Positions 24,792 to 33,457 of a stretch of 64,000 nt of DNA are shown here, in pieces. Location of the stretch: NCBI RefSeq assembly GCF_030408435.1, contig NZ_CP047046.1, forward strand, positions 1,160,572-1,224,571, written 5' to 3'. This stretch comes from Corynebacterium auriscanis (lineage in GTDB: Bacteria; Actinomycetota; Actinomycetes; Mycobacteriales; Mycobacteriaceae). A program made the position numbers and the translations under genes. The notes below the pieces were generated by a model. It ran no database searches and had not been told where the DNA came from. It saw nothing but the letters and a program-made list of their open reading frames with translations. The first letter of the stretch is position 1; every line of letters starts with the position of its first letter.

Positions 24792-27545
24792 TTATATCTC
24801 TAGGGCGACGACGCCCCGCTGCATCGCGGCCACTGCCTTCCGGGAGGCGGATTTAACCTCCGCGGAATAGCCCGTCTGGCGGATCTGATCTAACAGGTCA
24901 ATGACACGCCGACACCACCGCACGAAGTCGCCAGGTGTAAGGATCGCGCCCGCCGCTTCGGCCGCTTGCAAGCAGTATTCCAGTGGTGCGCCGGCCGTCC
25001 ACTGGTGGACTGCCGTCGCAAAGCTGAGTTCGGGTTGGCGGGTCAGTGGCAAGTTGTGGCGCTGTTCGTCCGATGCCAACTCGTTGTAGATGCGCAGCGT
25101 GTGCTTTACAGCATCCTCGAGATCGTCGGTGGGAAGTGCCGCATCCCCGGAGGTCTCCTTACGGTTTTCGAATACGCACGTGCTGGTAACAGCGGCGAGC
25201 TCAGCCGGGTCCAAATTGTCCCAGATGCCACGACGTAGACACTGCGCGATGAGAAGATCGGATTCGTGGTGCACGCGGGCCAAGCGTTCGCCTTCGAGGG
25301 TGATCGTGGCGTCGGTAATGTCAGGGCCAGCCTCACCCCTAGTGAGTTCCACGTAGTCCATTTCTTCCAACAGTGCCAAAATGCGGTTGAACTGGGAGGA
25401 TAGGCTTTCGCGGTCGGGTGTTGCCTCGTCTTGTTCGAATGCTAAGCGACGTTGGGCCTTAATGTACAGCTCCGCGGCGCGATTCATTTCCTCGCGACCC
25501 TCCCACGCATGTACCGGGTGGGAGTGGACACGCTGGCGCAGTTCCGTCGCATGGGCGGAACCACCTCGGGCCTTGGCTTTGAGCTTGGCAGGTTTATCGA
25601 AGTGCATGCGACGCAGATTGGCGGCCACTGACCGGGCTAACCGCTTTGGGGCACGTTCCACTCCCTTGTGGAGCTTCATGTGGCCGATGTGAATGGGCGT
25701 GTTGCCGAACGTTTCCGCGGATACGCGCTCTACCCAGCCGTCTTCTGTGATGATCGTCGGGTTGGGATTGTGATGGCGGTGGTCGCTGCGGGCCACGACG
25801 GCGGTCATGGGATTGCGGCCGGTAGGCAGGGCGAGCACGTCGCCGACGGTGAGGTTGGCCAACAGCTTGGCGGTTTCCTTATTGCGCTCCATTCCGGCAT
25901 CGCGCTTGGCACGGCGTTCCTCCTGACTGAGTTCCCGGCGCAGGCGCGCATAATCCACCACCGTGGAGGTATCGGCGTCAAGATCCTCTTCAAAACGCGC
26001 GGCCTTGCGGCGGAAGTCGCTAATGACGTCGCGTAATGCCTTTTCCGCCTCGACTAACTGCCGGCGACGACGCTCTACGGCCTCGGCGGCTTCCACGATC
26101 GTGCCATCGGCCTGGTATTGCGCGAATGAACGCTGCAGCAGGCGGTGGGATTCCTCCAAACCCTTGGTGTTGATGAGGTTGACCGCCATGTTGTAGCCGG
26201 GGCGGAATGTCGAATCCAGAGGATACGTTCGGGTGGAAGCCAGATCGGCGACCGCGTGCGGGTCGATACCCTGTGCCCACAGCACCACCGCGTTGCCCTT
26301 GGTGTCGATGCCACGGCGGCCCGCACGACCGGTCAACTGGGTATATTGACCTGGTGTGAGGTCCACGTGGGCTTCACCGTTGAATTTAATCAGCTTCTCC
26401 AACACCACCGACCGAGCTGGCATGTTGATGCCCAAGGCCAAAGTCTCAGTGGCGAAGCACACCTTCAGGAGACCGCGCTCGAAAAGGTCCTCAATGATGT
26501 GGCGAAATGCTGGCAGCATGCCTGCATGGTGGGCGGCGAACCCGCGGGAGACTGCCCGCCGCCATTGGCGGAAGCCCAGAACATTGAGGTCTTCTTGGGT
26601 CAGGCCTTTCACTCCCTCATCGATGGTATCGAGGATCTCAGCGCGCTGGGCAGCTGTCGTGAACTCCACCTTGTCGGCCAACAACTGCTTCACCGCGGCA
26701 TCACAGCCCACGCGGGAGAATATGAAGTAAATCGCTGGCAACATGTTGGCCGCATCCAAGTGCAGCGCCACATCTGAACGCTTGGGCCCGCGACGCTTTC
26801 CGGATTCCTCCGCCTTCGCGGCGGCCGCAACGACGGCACGGTTAACTGCTGTCCCTTGATTCATGGCAGCGGAGTGTTGTCGGGATTGCTCCGATTGAAA
26901 CAGTGGCATAATCTGCCGTCCGACCATCATGAACTGAGACAGCGGGATGGGGCGGTGTTCGGTGAGGACAATGTCCGTGTGGCCACGTACCGTGGATAGC
27001 CAGCCACCGAATTCTTCCACGTTGGATACGGTTGCGGAGAGGGAAACCAAGATCACGCTGGGATCCAGGTTCAGGATCGCCTCCTCCCACACGGGGCCGC
27101 GGGATTTATCGGCGAGGAAGTGAACCTCGTCCATGACCACGTGGGTCAGCGTGCGTAACCTATCGGACCCCTGATAAATCATGTTGCGCAGTACTTCGGT
27201 TGTCATCACGACGATAGGCGCATCGCCATTAATGGTGACATCACCGGTCAGCAGTCCCACATTGTCCTCGCCGTACTGGTCCGTGAGGTCGTGGAACTTT
27301 TGATTGCTCAGGGCTTTGATTGGCGTGGTGTAAAAACAGGTGCCTTGGTTGTGAAACGCCGTGAATACCGCGAACTCACCGACCACCGTTTTACCGGCGC
27401 CGGTGGGTGCAGCTACGAGCACTCCCCTCCCTGCGGCGATGGCATTGGACGCCTCCAGCTGGAAAGGGTCAAGGGGGAAATCGTATCGGTCCTGAAAACG
27501 CTGAACCTCGGGGTGAAGTTCCGAGGGAACCTTAGAGGACGTCAT
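24792..27545 (-). CDS. helY: Ski2-like DEAD/DEVH RNA helicase HelY
   Basis: A large superfamily 2 helicase of 917 residues. Walker A is VAAPTGAGKTVVGEFAVF, the box II is VMDEVHFLAD, motif III is LVSLSATVSN, and motif VI is QLTGRAGRRGIDTKG. The long C-terminal part with a DSHCT-type domain (ending AVAAMQRGVVALEI) marks the Ski2/Mtr4/HelY group. Such proteins unwind structured RNA for decay. The ATG at 27545 has AGGAGG eleven bases upstream and overlaps the tatC end by 14 bp. The frame extends to an ATG at 27578. The helY-tatC-tatA-paf order is conserved in mycobacteria. Confidence 0.94.
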   Translation of the reverse strand: MTSSKVPSELHPEVQRFQDRYDFPLDPFQLEASNAIAAGRGVLVAAPTGAGKTVVGEFAVFTAFHNQGTCFYTTPIKALSNQKFHDLTDQYGEDNVGLLTGDVTINGDAPIVVMTTEVLRNMIYQGSDRLRTLTHVVMDEVHFLADKSRGPVWEEAILNLDPSVILVSLSATVSNVEEFGGWLSTVRGHTDIVLTEHRPIPLSQFMMVGRQIMPLFQSEQSRQHSAAMNQGTAVNRAVVAAAAKAEESGKRRGPKRSDVALHLDAANMLPAIYFIFSRVGCDAAVKQLLADKVEFTTAAQRAEILDTIDEGVKGLTQEDLNVLGFRQWRRAVSRGFAAHHAGMLPAFRHIIEDLFERGLLKVCFATETLALGINMPARSVVLEKLIKFNGEAHVDLTPGQYTQLTGRAGRRGIDTKGNAVVLWAQGIDPHAVADLASTRTYPLDSTFRPGYNMAVNLINTKGLEESHRLLQRSFAQYQADGTIVEAAEAVERRRRQLVEAEKALRDVISDFRRKAARFEEDLDADTSTVVDYARLRRELSQEERRAKRDAGMERNKETAKLLANLTVGDVLALPTGRNPMTAVVARSDHRHHNPNPTIITEDGWVERVSAETFGNTPIHIGHMKLHKGVERAPKRLARSVAANLRRMHFDKPAKLKAKARGGSAHATELRQRVHSHPVHAWEGREEMNRAAELYIKAQRRLAFEQDEATPDRESLSSQFNRILALLEEMDYVELTRGEAGPDITDATITLEGERLARVHHESDLLIAQCLRRGIWDNLDPAELAAVTSTCVFENRKETSGDAALPTDDLEDAVKHTLRIYNELASDEQRHNLPLTRQPELSFATAVHQWTAGAPLEYCLQAAEAAGAILTPGDFVRWCRRVIDLLDQIRQTGYSAEVKSASRKAVAAMQRGVVALEI

Positions 27546-28674
27546 CGAAGGCTGAGCCTCCTGAGAGATTGAGATCATTCCTTCCGGTGGGTTGTGGTTG
27601 CTGAATGGGCCGAGCAGCGCTGCTACTACGCGGCGCCGGTGTGGCCTCTACCGCGTGGTAATCGGCAATGGGAGCGGGTGCATCGATAGAGGAAGAAACC
27701 GGAGCCCCAGCAGCACTATCGACTGGGCTGGCCCCTCCGATGGACGCGGCCTCATCATCGGGCACATTCATCCATTCCGCGTTGCCACGTGCCTTGCGCT
27801 TATCGTGGATACGTGCAATCTGGGTTGCAATCTCCATCATCAACGTCAGTGCCAAGGACAACAGCACCATCGAGACAGGATCCTGACCTGGGGTGACGAA
27901 TGCGGCGAAAACAAACATGAACAATATCACGTAGCGTCGCTTCTCCTTGAGCTGTTGGTAGCTCAAAACACCCGCGAAGTTCAGCAACACCGTCAGTAGC
28001 GGCACTTCGAAGCTCACGCCGAACACGAGGATCAGCGTGAAGATGAAGTGGAAGTAATCCGAACCCCGCAGCGCGGCAACCTGGGTGCCGTCACCGATGG
28101 TAAGCAGGAAGTCAAAGGCATACGCGAGGACGAAGTACGCCAGGACTGCACCCAAGACGAACAGCAGACCCGCACTCAAACCGACGGTCAGGGTCCAGCG
28201 TTTTTCATTTTTCTTCAAACCCGGGGTGATGTACCCCCAAATCTGGGCCAGCCAGAATGGAGAGGTAAATACGGCTCCGGCCAAGGCTCCGACCTTCAGT
28301 CGCAGAATAAACATTTCCAGTGGGGCCGTAGCCAGTAGGCGACAATCCCCTGATGCCGAACCGAAGCGTTGTTCCGGAGGCAGAGAACAATAGGGTCGCT
28401 TCAGCAGGTCACCCAAGCTGGGAATGGGGCCAACCCCATTGCCGTACCAGAGGTAACCAACGACGGCACCAGCCCCGATGATCAGCAATGACACTACTAA
28501 CCGGCGCCGGAGCTCGTTGATGTGCTCCACAATCGTCATGTCTCCCGTGGGTGACTTCTTACGACGAATTCTGGGAGCTTTGACCGTCCGTCGAGAGTTC
28601 ACCCGGTGGGATTGCTCCGTCAAAGGACTGTCGGGGCTGGAGCTACCCGGTCTGAGGCTACTGGAGGTAGTCAT
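27532..28674 (-). CDS. tatC: Sec-independent protein translocase subunit TatC
   Basis: Twin-arginine translocase receptor core with six membrane helices. The N-terminal signature MTIVEHINELRRRLVVSLLI starts near residue 46, and FTSPFWLAQIWGYITPGLKKNE is the classic TatC motif in the first periplasmic/cytoplasmic region. A basic N-terminal extension of about 45 residues and a long Pro/Ala/Ser-rich C-terminal tail (residues ~290-380) are less usual and probably disordered. The ATG at 28674 has a stop codon a few codons upstream but no close ribosome-binding site, so a start further in is possible. It lies 44 bp after tatA and overlaps helY by 14 bp. Confidence 0.95.
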   Translation of the reverse strand: MTTSSSLRPGSSSPDSPLTEQSHRVNSRRTVKAPRIRRKKSPTGDMTIVEHINELRRRLVVSLLIIGAGAVVGYLWYGNGVGPIPSLGDLLKRPYCSLPPEQRFGSASGDCRLLATAPLEMFILRLKVGALAGAVFTSPFWLAQIWGYITPGLKKNEKRWTLTVGLSAGLLFVLGAVLAYFVLAYAFDFLLTIGDGTQVAALRGSDYFHFIFTLILVFGVSFEVPLLTVLLNFAGVLSYQQLKEKRRYVILFMFVFAAFVTPGQDPVSMVLLSLALTLMMEIATQIARIHDKRKARGNAEWMNVPDDEAASIGGASPVDSAAGAPVSSSIDAPAPIADYHAVEATPAPRSSSAARPIQQPQPTGRNDLNLSGGSAFDDVL

Positions 28675-28718
28675 GATAGGCCGTCAGCCAACCTTCTTTC
28701 CTGGTGGAGACTGCTTTC

Positions 28719-29021
28719 TTAAGGCTGTTGTGGGTGGTTGGGATCAACCGGCTGAGCCATGCCCTGTGGCTTGGGCTGTGCCTGCTGGTTCATCTGCAGG
28801 CGAGCAGCGGACTGCTCTGGAGTTTCACCAGTAACCGGCTGCTGTGGGTCCTGCGCAGCGATTCCTTTGCGCTGGTTGCTTTCGGTCTTCATCTCGTCCA
28901 TCTCGGACTTGAAGATACGCATCGACCGTCCCAAACCACGTGCGGCGTTCGGCAAGCGCGTTGCTCCGAATAGTAGAAGAACTACGAGCAGGATCAGAAG
29001 CCACTCTGTTGGACCTGGCAT
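28719..29021 (-). CDS. tatA: Sec-independent protein translocase subunit TatA
   Basis: A 100-residue pore-forming Tat subunit. One N-terminal membrane helix ([13 protein letters not shown]) is followed by the [17 protein letters not shown] hinge and amphipathic helix (conserved FG and LP). A Gln/Pro-rich soluble tail fills the rest. The ATG has GAGG nine bases upstream. It is followed by tatC, so folded proteins with twin-arginine signals can be exported by the pair. No tatB is in the window; many actinobacteria encode it elsewhere. Confidence 0.95.
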   Translation of the reverse strand: MPGPTEWLLILLVVLLLFGATRLPNAARGLGRSMRIFKSEMDEMKTESNQRKGIAAQDPQQPVTGETPEQSAARLQMNQQAQPKPQGMAQPVDPNHPQQP

Positions 29022-29200
29022 GGGTGGTTACCTCGCATTCGAAATTTTCATGCTTTACGTTCACCTTTGGTGCATCACGCAAGAATCTGGAAAACAATGA
29101 GTTGTCACAGTCACCCTAGCACTCTCCGTGGGGAGTCCCGGGCAACAACCGGGTTGGAGCCCGGCATGTTAGCTAGCAGGCCGGGCGCGGGCGGAGCGGT

Positions 29201-31561
29201 TTAGTCCGTGTAGTTGGCCAACCCGCGGCGCGCCCGGCTGCGAACCCTAGCGACCAATTCTAACGGCTGTATGCACCGTACGCTCGGCGTGTACGCAATG
29301 AGAAATCTCTCAATCCAAGCCCCGGTGTCCGGCATCATCACAAGGATCTCTCCCCCGTTGGACTCCACATCGTCATCGATGACCCACATTTGTTGGTACT
29401 CCAACATCCACCGCGCCGATTCATCGATGGCCACGCGTGCCCACGGGGTCGATTCGCTCCAGCCGAACGGGTTGGCCGTATCGATGCGGGGCTGCACCCG
29501 CTTGCCCGCCGAGCCCTCTTCTCCAACTTCACGCACGTTCATCCGGCTGAGTGCATAGCGCCGCTGCCCCGGCTTGGCTTCATCAGTTTCGCGGGCCCAT
29601 AGGTATGTCTCGCCGTCCACTACTCCCAAGTGATCCGGCAGCAAGGTGCGGGTGGTACGCGAATCTGAGGATAAAGAGGTGTACTCCACCGTCACCGTGC
29701 ACCGGTGCCGAATGGCCTCTGTCAAACGCAGGTGAATATGCGGTTGTTCTTTCACCTTTTCTTGGTCGACGCCCTGCTGCTTGCCGAACTCGCTGACCTT
29801 TGGGTCCTGCTCATCTGCTGTGTGAGGTGGGTGCGTGGGGGCGTCGGAATGAATAGAAGAACCGACGGCCAAGCCAGCAATGGTAGCGATCAAGCCATCG
29901 ACAACGTCCGCGTCGGTGGGGTCGATGACGTCGCGGATGGCGTCGAGGCTCACGCGAATTGTGGCCGTTTCGGCAGAGGTCAAGCGGATGGGCGAATCGA
30001 TGCCTGCGGAGAACTGGATGGTGGCGCCAGTTTTGTGGAACTCAACTTCGATGAGCGAGCCCGGCAGGTAACCGGGAAGTCCGCAAAATTCGAGTTGCTT
30101 CAGTTCGTGTTTGATCTGGGGGACGGAGGTGCCGAGATCGCGCGCAGCCGCCATGAAGCTTCCGCCGGGGTGGTTAGCGAACCACGCGAGGAGATCCACG
30201 CAACGGACGAATTGTTCACCGTAGGTATGTGGTTCGAACGCGTGGGATGGCTCGGATGGGGTGGCATCCGGCACCGCGAGGTCGTCGTCAGCAGCTGGAG
30301 CGGGATCGGTGACGTTGGGCGCGGCGTTGGATGCGACGTTGGGCGTGGCGTTGGGCGTGGCGGAATCAGCGACAGCGGTCTTTCCTGTGTGCGCCCCATC
30401 ACCGCTGGCCAAGGCCACAATGCTATGAACCTCCGCGGCTACATCGGATGGTTCAATGATCACGGCATCGGTGGCGTAGGCCGCAGCCGTGCGCACTAAC
30501 CATTGCCGCTGCACGCCGCGGATCATCGCTACCGTTGATGCGTTGGGCGCCGTACCTTCGGTGGCATCGCATCTATCCCGCAACTCCCACGCGCCAGGAC
30601 CCCGGAACTCTAGCTTCGCATCGATGAGTTCCCCCGCTCGCGACAACCCGCGCCGAACTAGTGCATGGTTGCCCACTCCCTCGGGAGCCTGGTGCTCGAC
30701 GAACTGTGGCAGTGCTTCTACCCCACCCAGCCGCGCTAGCCGGAATGTTCGCTGGCCCTGCTTGTCTGGATCGAAACCCGTGACATAGGTTCGTCCGCCA
30801 ATTGTGGCGAATGCCCAAGGGTCCAGCTGACGGCGCATTGGCTCGACTAAAGGGGCTGGGTAGTAGTCGAATTCAATGCGCAGGCCCCGATCCAGTGCTC
30901 GGAATAGGGCTTGTAGTGAGGCCTGATCTAAGTCGATGTGATCCGGCACGTTGGTGACTACTGCCTGCGAATCCAATGCAGCAACACCGGCACTAGCCAG
31001 CTTGCGGAAGGCCGTACGGGCAACCGCTTGTTGTTCGTGTCCGTGGGCCCACTGGGCTGCGGTGGCTAGGATTTCTTTTTCCTGCGCACTGAATTCCACA
31101 CGGGGCATAAAGGCGGCGGCCGCTTCAAGGGTCCAGCCTTTGGCCATGTCCTTAGCGGTGCCGAATTCGCTGTCGATGGTGCTTTCAACCAATCGAATGC
31201 CGGCCACGTCGGCCAAAGTCGCCCGGTCGCGGTCGAATTGGCGCTTGACCGAGGCCGGGTCGGCTGTTGTGCTGTAGCCGTCGACATTGGTGCGGATCCA
31301 TTCAAACGACCGTGGCGTGTTGGACCGTGCTAGCGCAATTACTAGGTTCATCAGTCGCGCGGTGCCTTCTCGCCACGTCACGTCCACGGGCGTGTTGCCC
31401 CGCCGTCCCCGTCTGGGGATGGGGGTGTGAAGGAGTGGTTGGGCGGACTCGACGGGTAGGGCTGGCTTCTGGGCGCCACCCTGGCGTTGGGCGTTGCCCT
31501 CCGGTTGGGTCTGGCCCTGTGGTTGGGTCTGGCCCAGCTCCGATGAGGAATCTCTAGTCAC
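29201..31561 (-). CDS. pafBC: Fused PafB-PafC WYL-domain transcriptional regulator
   Basis: A single protein of about 786 residues covers what are two genes (pafB, pafC) in mycobacteria. Each half has an HTH start (LMNLVIALARSNTPRSFEWI; CVDLLAWFANHPGGSFMAAA) and a WYL domain (IEFDYYPAPLVEPMRRQLDP through TYVTGFDPDKQGQRTFRLAR; VTVEYTSLSSDSRTTRTLLP through YLWARETDEAKPGQRRYALS). An Ala/Pro/Asn-rich linker of about 45 residues lies between. PafBC is a RecA/LexA-independent activator of the DNA-damage response in mycobacteria, sensing single-stranded DNA through WYL. The gene follows pafA by 72 bp. The N-terminal Gln/Gly-rich tail is disordered. The start is chosen as the GTG at 31561 (AAAGAG six bases upstream); the TTG at 31576 is the alternative. 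Confidence 0.93.
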   Translation of the reverse strand: MTRDSSSELGQTQPQGQTQPEGNAQRQGGAQKPALPVESAQPLLHTPIPRRGRRGNTPVDVTWREGTARLMNLVIALARSNTPRSFEWIRTNVDGYSTTADPASVKRQFDRDRATLADVAGIRLVESTIDSEFGTAKDMAKGWTLEAAAAFMPRVEFSAQEKEILATAAQWAHGHEQQAVARTAFRKLASAGVAALDSQAVVTNVPDHIDLDQASLQALFRALDRGLRIEFDYYPAPLVEPMRRQLDPWAFATIGGRTYVTGFDPDKQGQRTFRLARLGGVEALPQFVEHQAPEGVGNHALVRRGLSRAGELIDAKLEFRGPGAWELRDRCDATEGTAPNASTVAMIRGVQRQWLVRTAAAYATDAVIIEPSDVAAEVHSIVALASGDGAHTGKTAVADSATPNATPNVASNAAPNVTDPAPAADDDLAVPDATPSEPSHAFEPHTYGEQFVRCVDLLAWFANHPGGSFMAAARDLGTSVPQIKHELKQLEFCGLPGYLPGSLIEVEFHKTGATIQFSAGIDSPIRLTSAETATIRVSLDAIRDVIDPTDADVVDGLIATIAGLAVGSSIHSDAPTHPPHTADEQDPKVSEFGKQQGVDQEKVKEQPHIHLRLTEAIRHRCTVTVEYTSLSSDSRTTRTLLPDHLGVVDGETYLWARETDEAKPGQRRYALSRMNVREVGEEGSAGKRVQPRIDTANPFGWSESTPWARVAIDESARWMLEYQQMWVIDDDVESNGGEILVMMPDTGAWIERFLIAYTPSVRCIQPLELVARVRSRARRGLANYTD

Positions 31562-31633
31562 AGTGCGCTCTTTCAATCACTCTGCAATGGTCAAGGGGTT
31601 TACGGTCACGGGACAGTGATTACGCGTCAGCGA

Positions 31634-33079
31634 TTATGCGTTGCCGGCAAGATCCGGCAAGGAGCCCAGCATCGCGTTGACATCCTCGTTGGTGTTTGCG
31701 AAAGGATCGGGCAGCACAACCTCCTGGGCGTGCTCGCCGTTGATCTTCAACCGCATCCAGTCCACGGTGTGTGGCACGTCGTACCGGCGAACGGCCTTGA
31801 GGAATTGCCCACGGATGGCCGCTCGCGTGGTGGCGGGAGCCAAAGTCCGTGCGCGCTCGATCTCGGCGGGATCTACCAAAGTGTTGGCCATGCCGCGTTT
31901 GACCAGCACATTGAATATACCTCGGTCAGGGTGAATATCGTGATACGTCAGATCGATCTGCGCCAGCCTCGGATCCGTAATATTCAGTCCACCGCGCTCT
32001 GCCATGCGGTCCAGCAAGGTCTTCTTAATCACCCAGTCAATATCGCGAGATACAGGCGTGAAGTTGCCCGTCTCAAAGCATTCCAAGACCTTGCCCCACA
32101 GTTCGACTATGGGCCGCATCTGTTCGTTCGGCGTTCCGCGCCAACCTTCGTCGCTGTAGTCGGGTTCTGGTCGTTTGGTTAACCATTCCGACGCCGCCTC
32201 GTGCAGCGCCCGCTGAATGTCCAAGGGGGAAGCCGTGGCCCCCGAACGCAGCTTCACGGGTTCGGTGCCGGTGAAATCCCGCGCGATCTCTCGAATGGAG
32301 CGGATCTCATTGGCAATCTCAAAATCGGGCAGCTTCTCCCCTGCCTCAATCATTTCCAACACCAGCAACGTCGTACCCACCTTGAGCGCGGTGGTGATCT
32401 CCGACATGTTGGAATCCCCCACAATCACGTGCAGGCGGCGGTATTTCCCGCTGTCGGCATGGGGTTCATCGCGGGTGTTGATGATGGGGCGCGAGCGGGT
32501 GGTGGCGCTACTAACGCCTTCCCACACATGGTCTGCCCGCTGGCTCATGGTGTACCCCGCGGGGAAATTCTCGTTTGGGGCACCCTTAGTGGGGATAGAG
32601 ATCTTTCCTGCGCCACAGATCAATTGGCGGGTCACCAGGAACGGCAACAGCTGCGCCCCCAGGGCCTTCAGGGGAATATCGCGGCTCACCAGGTAATTCT
32701 CGTGGCAGCCGTAGGAGTTTCCCATGGAGTCTGTGTTGTTCTTCAATAGGTACACGCGACCACCAACCCCCCGCTCGGCCAACACGGTCTCTGCCTTCTC
32801 AGCTAAGTCGTGAACCGTAACGTCACCAGCCCGGTCGTAGGCAATCAGCTGATGTAAGCTATCGCACTCTGCTGTGGCGATTTCCGGGTGCGCGCCCACG
32901 TCTAAATACAAGCGGGAGCCGTTGGACGTATAGATATTGGAGGATCGGAATTCCTCCACGATCGGCGCAAATAGTTGGCGGGAGATTTCATCGGGGCCTA
33001 GGCGCCGAGCTGAGTCCATGACGTTCGTGATGCCATACTCAGTCTCCACACCCATGATGCGGCGAACAAGTGCGGTCAC
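31634..33079 (-). CDS. pafA: Pup--protein ligase PafA
   Basis: Attaches the C-terminal glutamate of Pup to substrate lysines, using ATP. It has 481 residues of the carboxylate-amine ligase (glutamine-synthetase-like) fold. Signatures are RRIMGVETEYGI with the ATP/Mg Glu, the base region SRLYLDVGAHPEIATAE, KNNTDSMGNSYGCHENYLV and NTRDEPHADSGKYRRLHVIV. The GTG start overlaps the pup stop by four bases (GTGA), so Pup and its ligase are translationally coupled. In mycobacteria two proteasome genes stand between these loci; here they are absent. Confidence 0.97.
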   Translation of the reverse strand: MTALVRRIMGVETEYGITNVMDSARRLGPDEISRQLFAPIVEEFRSSNIYTSNGSRLYLDVGAHPEIATAECDSLHQLIAYDRAGDVTVHDLAEKAETVLAERGVGGRVYLLKNNTDSMGNSYGCHENYLVSRDIPLKALGAQLLPFLVTRQLICGAGKISIPTKGAPNENFPAGYTMSQRADHVWEGVSSATTRSRPIINTRDEPHADSGKYRRLHVIVGDSNMSEITTALKVGTTLLVLEMIEAGEKLPDFEIANEIRSIREIARDFTGTEPVKLRSGATASPLDIQRALHEAASEWLTKRPEPDYSDEGWRGTPNEQMRPIVELWGKVLECFETGNFTPVSRDIDWVIKKTLLDRMAERGGLNITDPRLAQIDLTYHDIHPDRGIFNVLVKRGMANTLVDPAEIERARTLAPATTRAAIRGQFLKAVRRYDVPHTVDWMRLKINGEHAQEVVLPDPFANTNEDVNAMLGSLPDLAGNA

Positions 33080-33291
33080 TGTCCACCCTTTTGCACGTAG
33101 GAACGTACGAACTCTTCGGCGTTGTTTTCCAACAGCCCATCGATCTCATCAAGCAGATCGTCAGTGCCACTGACCTGGACGTTCTCTAATCCGCCACCAG
33201 TCATTACATCATCGTTTACATCGTGATCATCGCGGCCACCCCCGCCGCTGACTTGGCTGGAACCACCTGCGGAACCTGGACCATGCGCCAT
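33076..33291 (-). CDS. pup: Prokaryotic ubiquitin-like protein Pup
   Basis: A 71-residue, mostly disordered modifier. The Gly/Ser/Asp-rich N-terminal half (MAHGPGSAGGSSQVSGGGG) precedes the helix-forming segment DDLLDEIDGLLENNAEEFVR that binds the ATPase ring, and the end is SYVQKGGQ. The final Gln must be deamidated to Glu by Dop before ligation. The ATG at 33291 has AAAGGGA eight bases upstream. An in-frame upstream extension has no ribosome site and is discarded. It overlaps pafA by 4 bp and is 166 bp downstream of dop. Confidence 0.97.
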   Translation of the reverse strand: MAHGPGSAGGSSQVSGGGGRDDHDVNDDVMTGGGLENVQVSGTDDLLDEIDGLLENNAEEFVRSYVQKGGQ

Positions 33292-33457
33292 AATAATTTC
33301 CCTTTCTCGTTGCCGGGGCACCCTATTTCCAGTATCCGGCCGGGCCACCGGGGCAACTGATTGGACTGTGTCGTTCGTTGGGGCCAAGCCCCGAGAACTG
33401 TGGATGGTCTCTACTGTAGCGACCTCCCAGTTCCCTTTGGTCTAAACCCTTGGAGCT

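Noticed and set aside
31074..33080. Possible prcA/prcB genes near pafA
   Set aside because: Every base between pafBC and pup is accounted for by pafA; no proteasome subunit fits.
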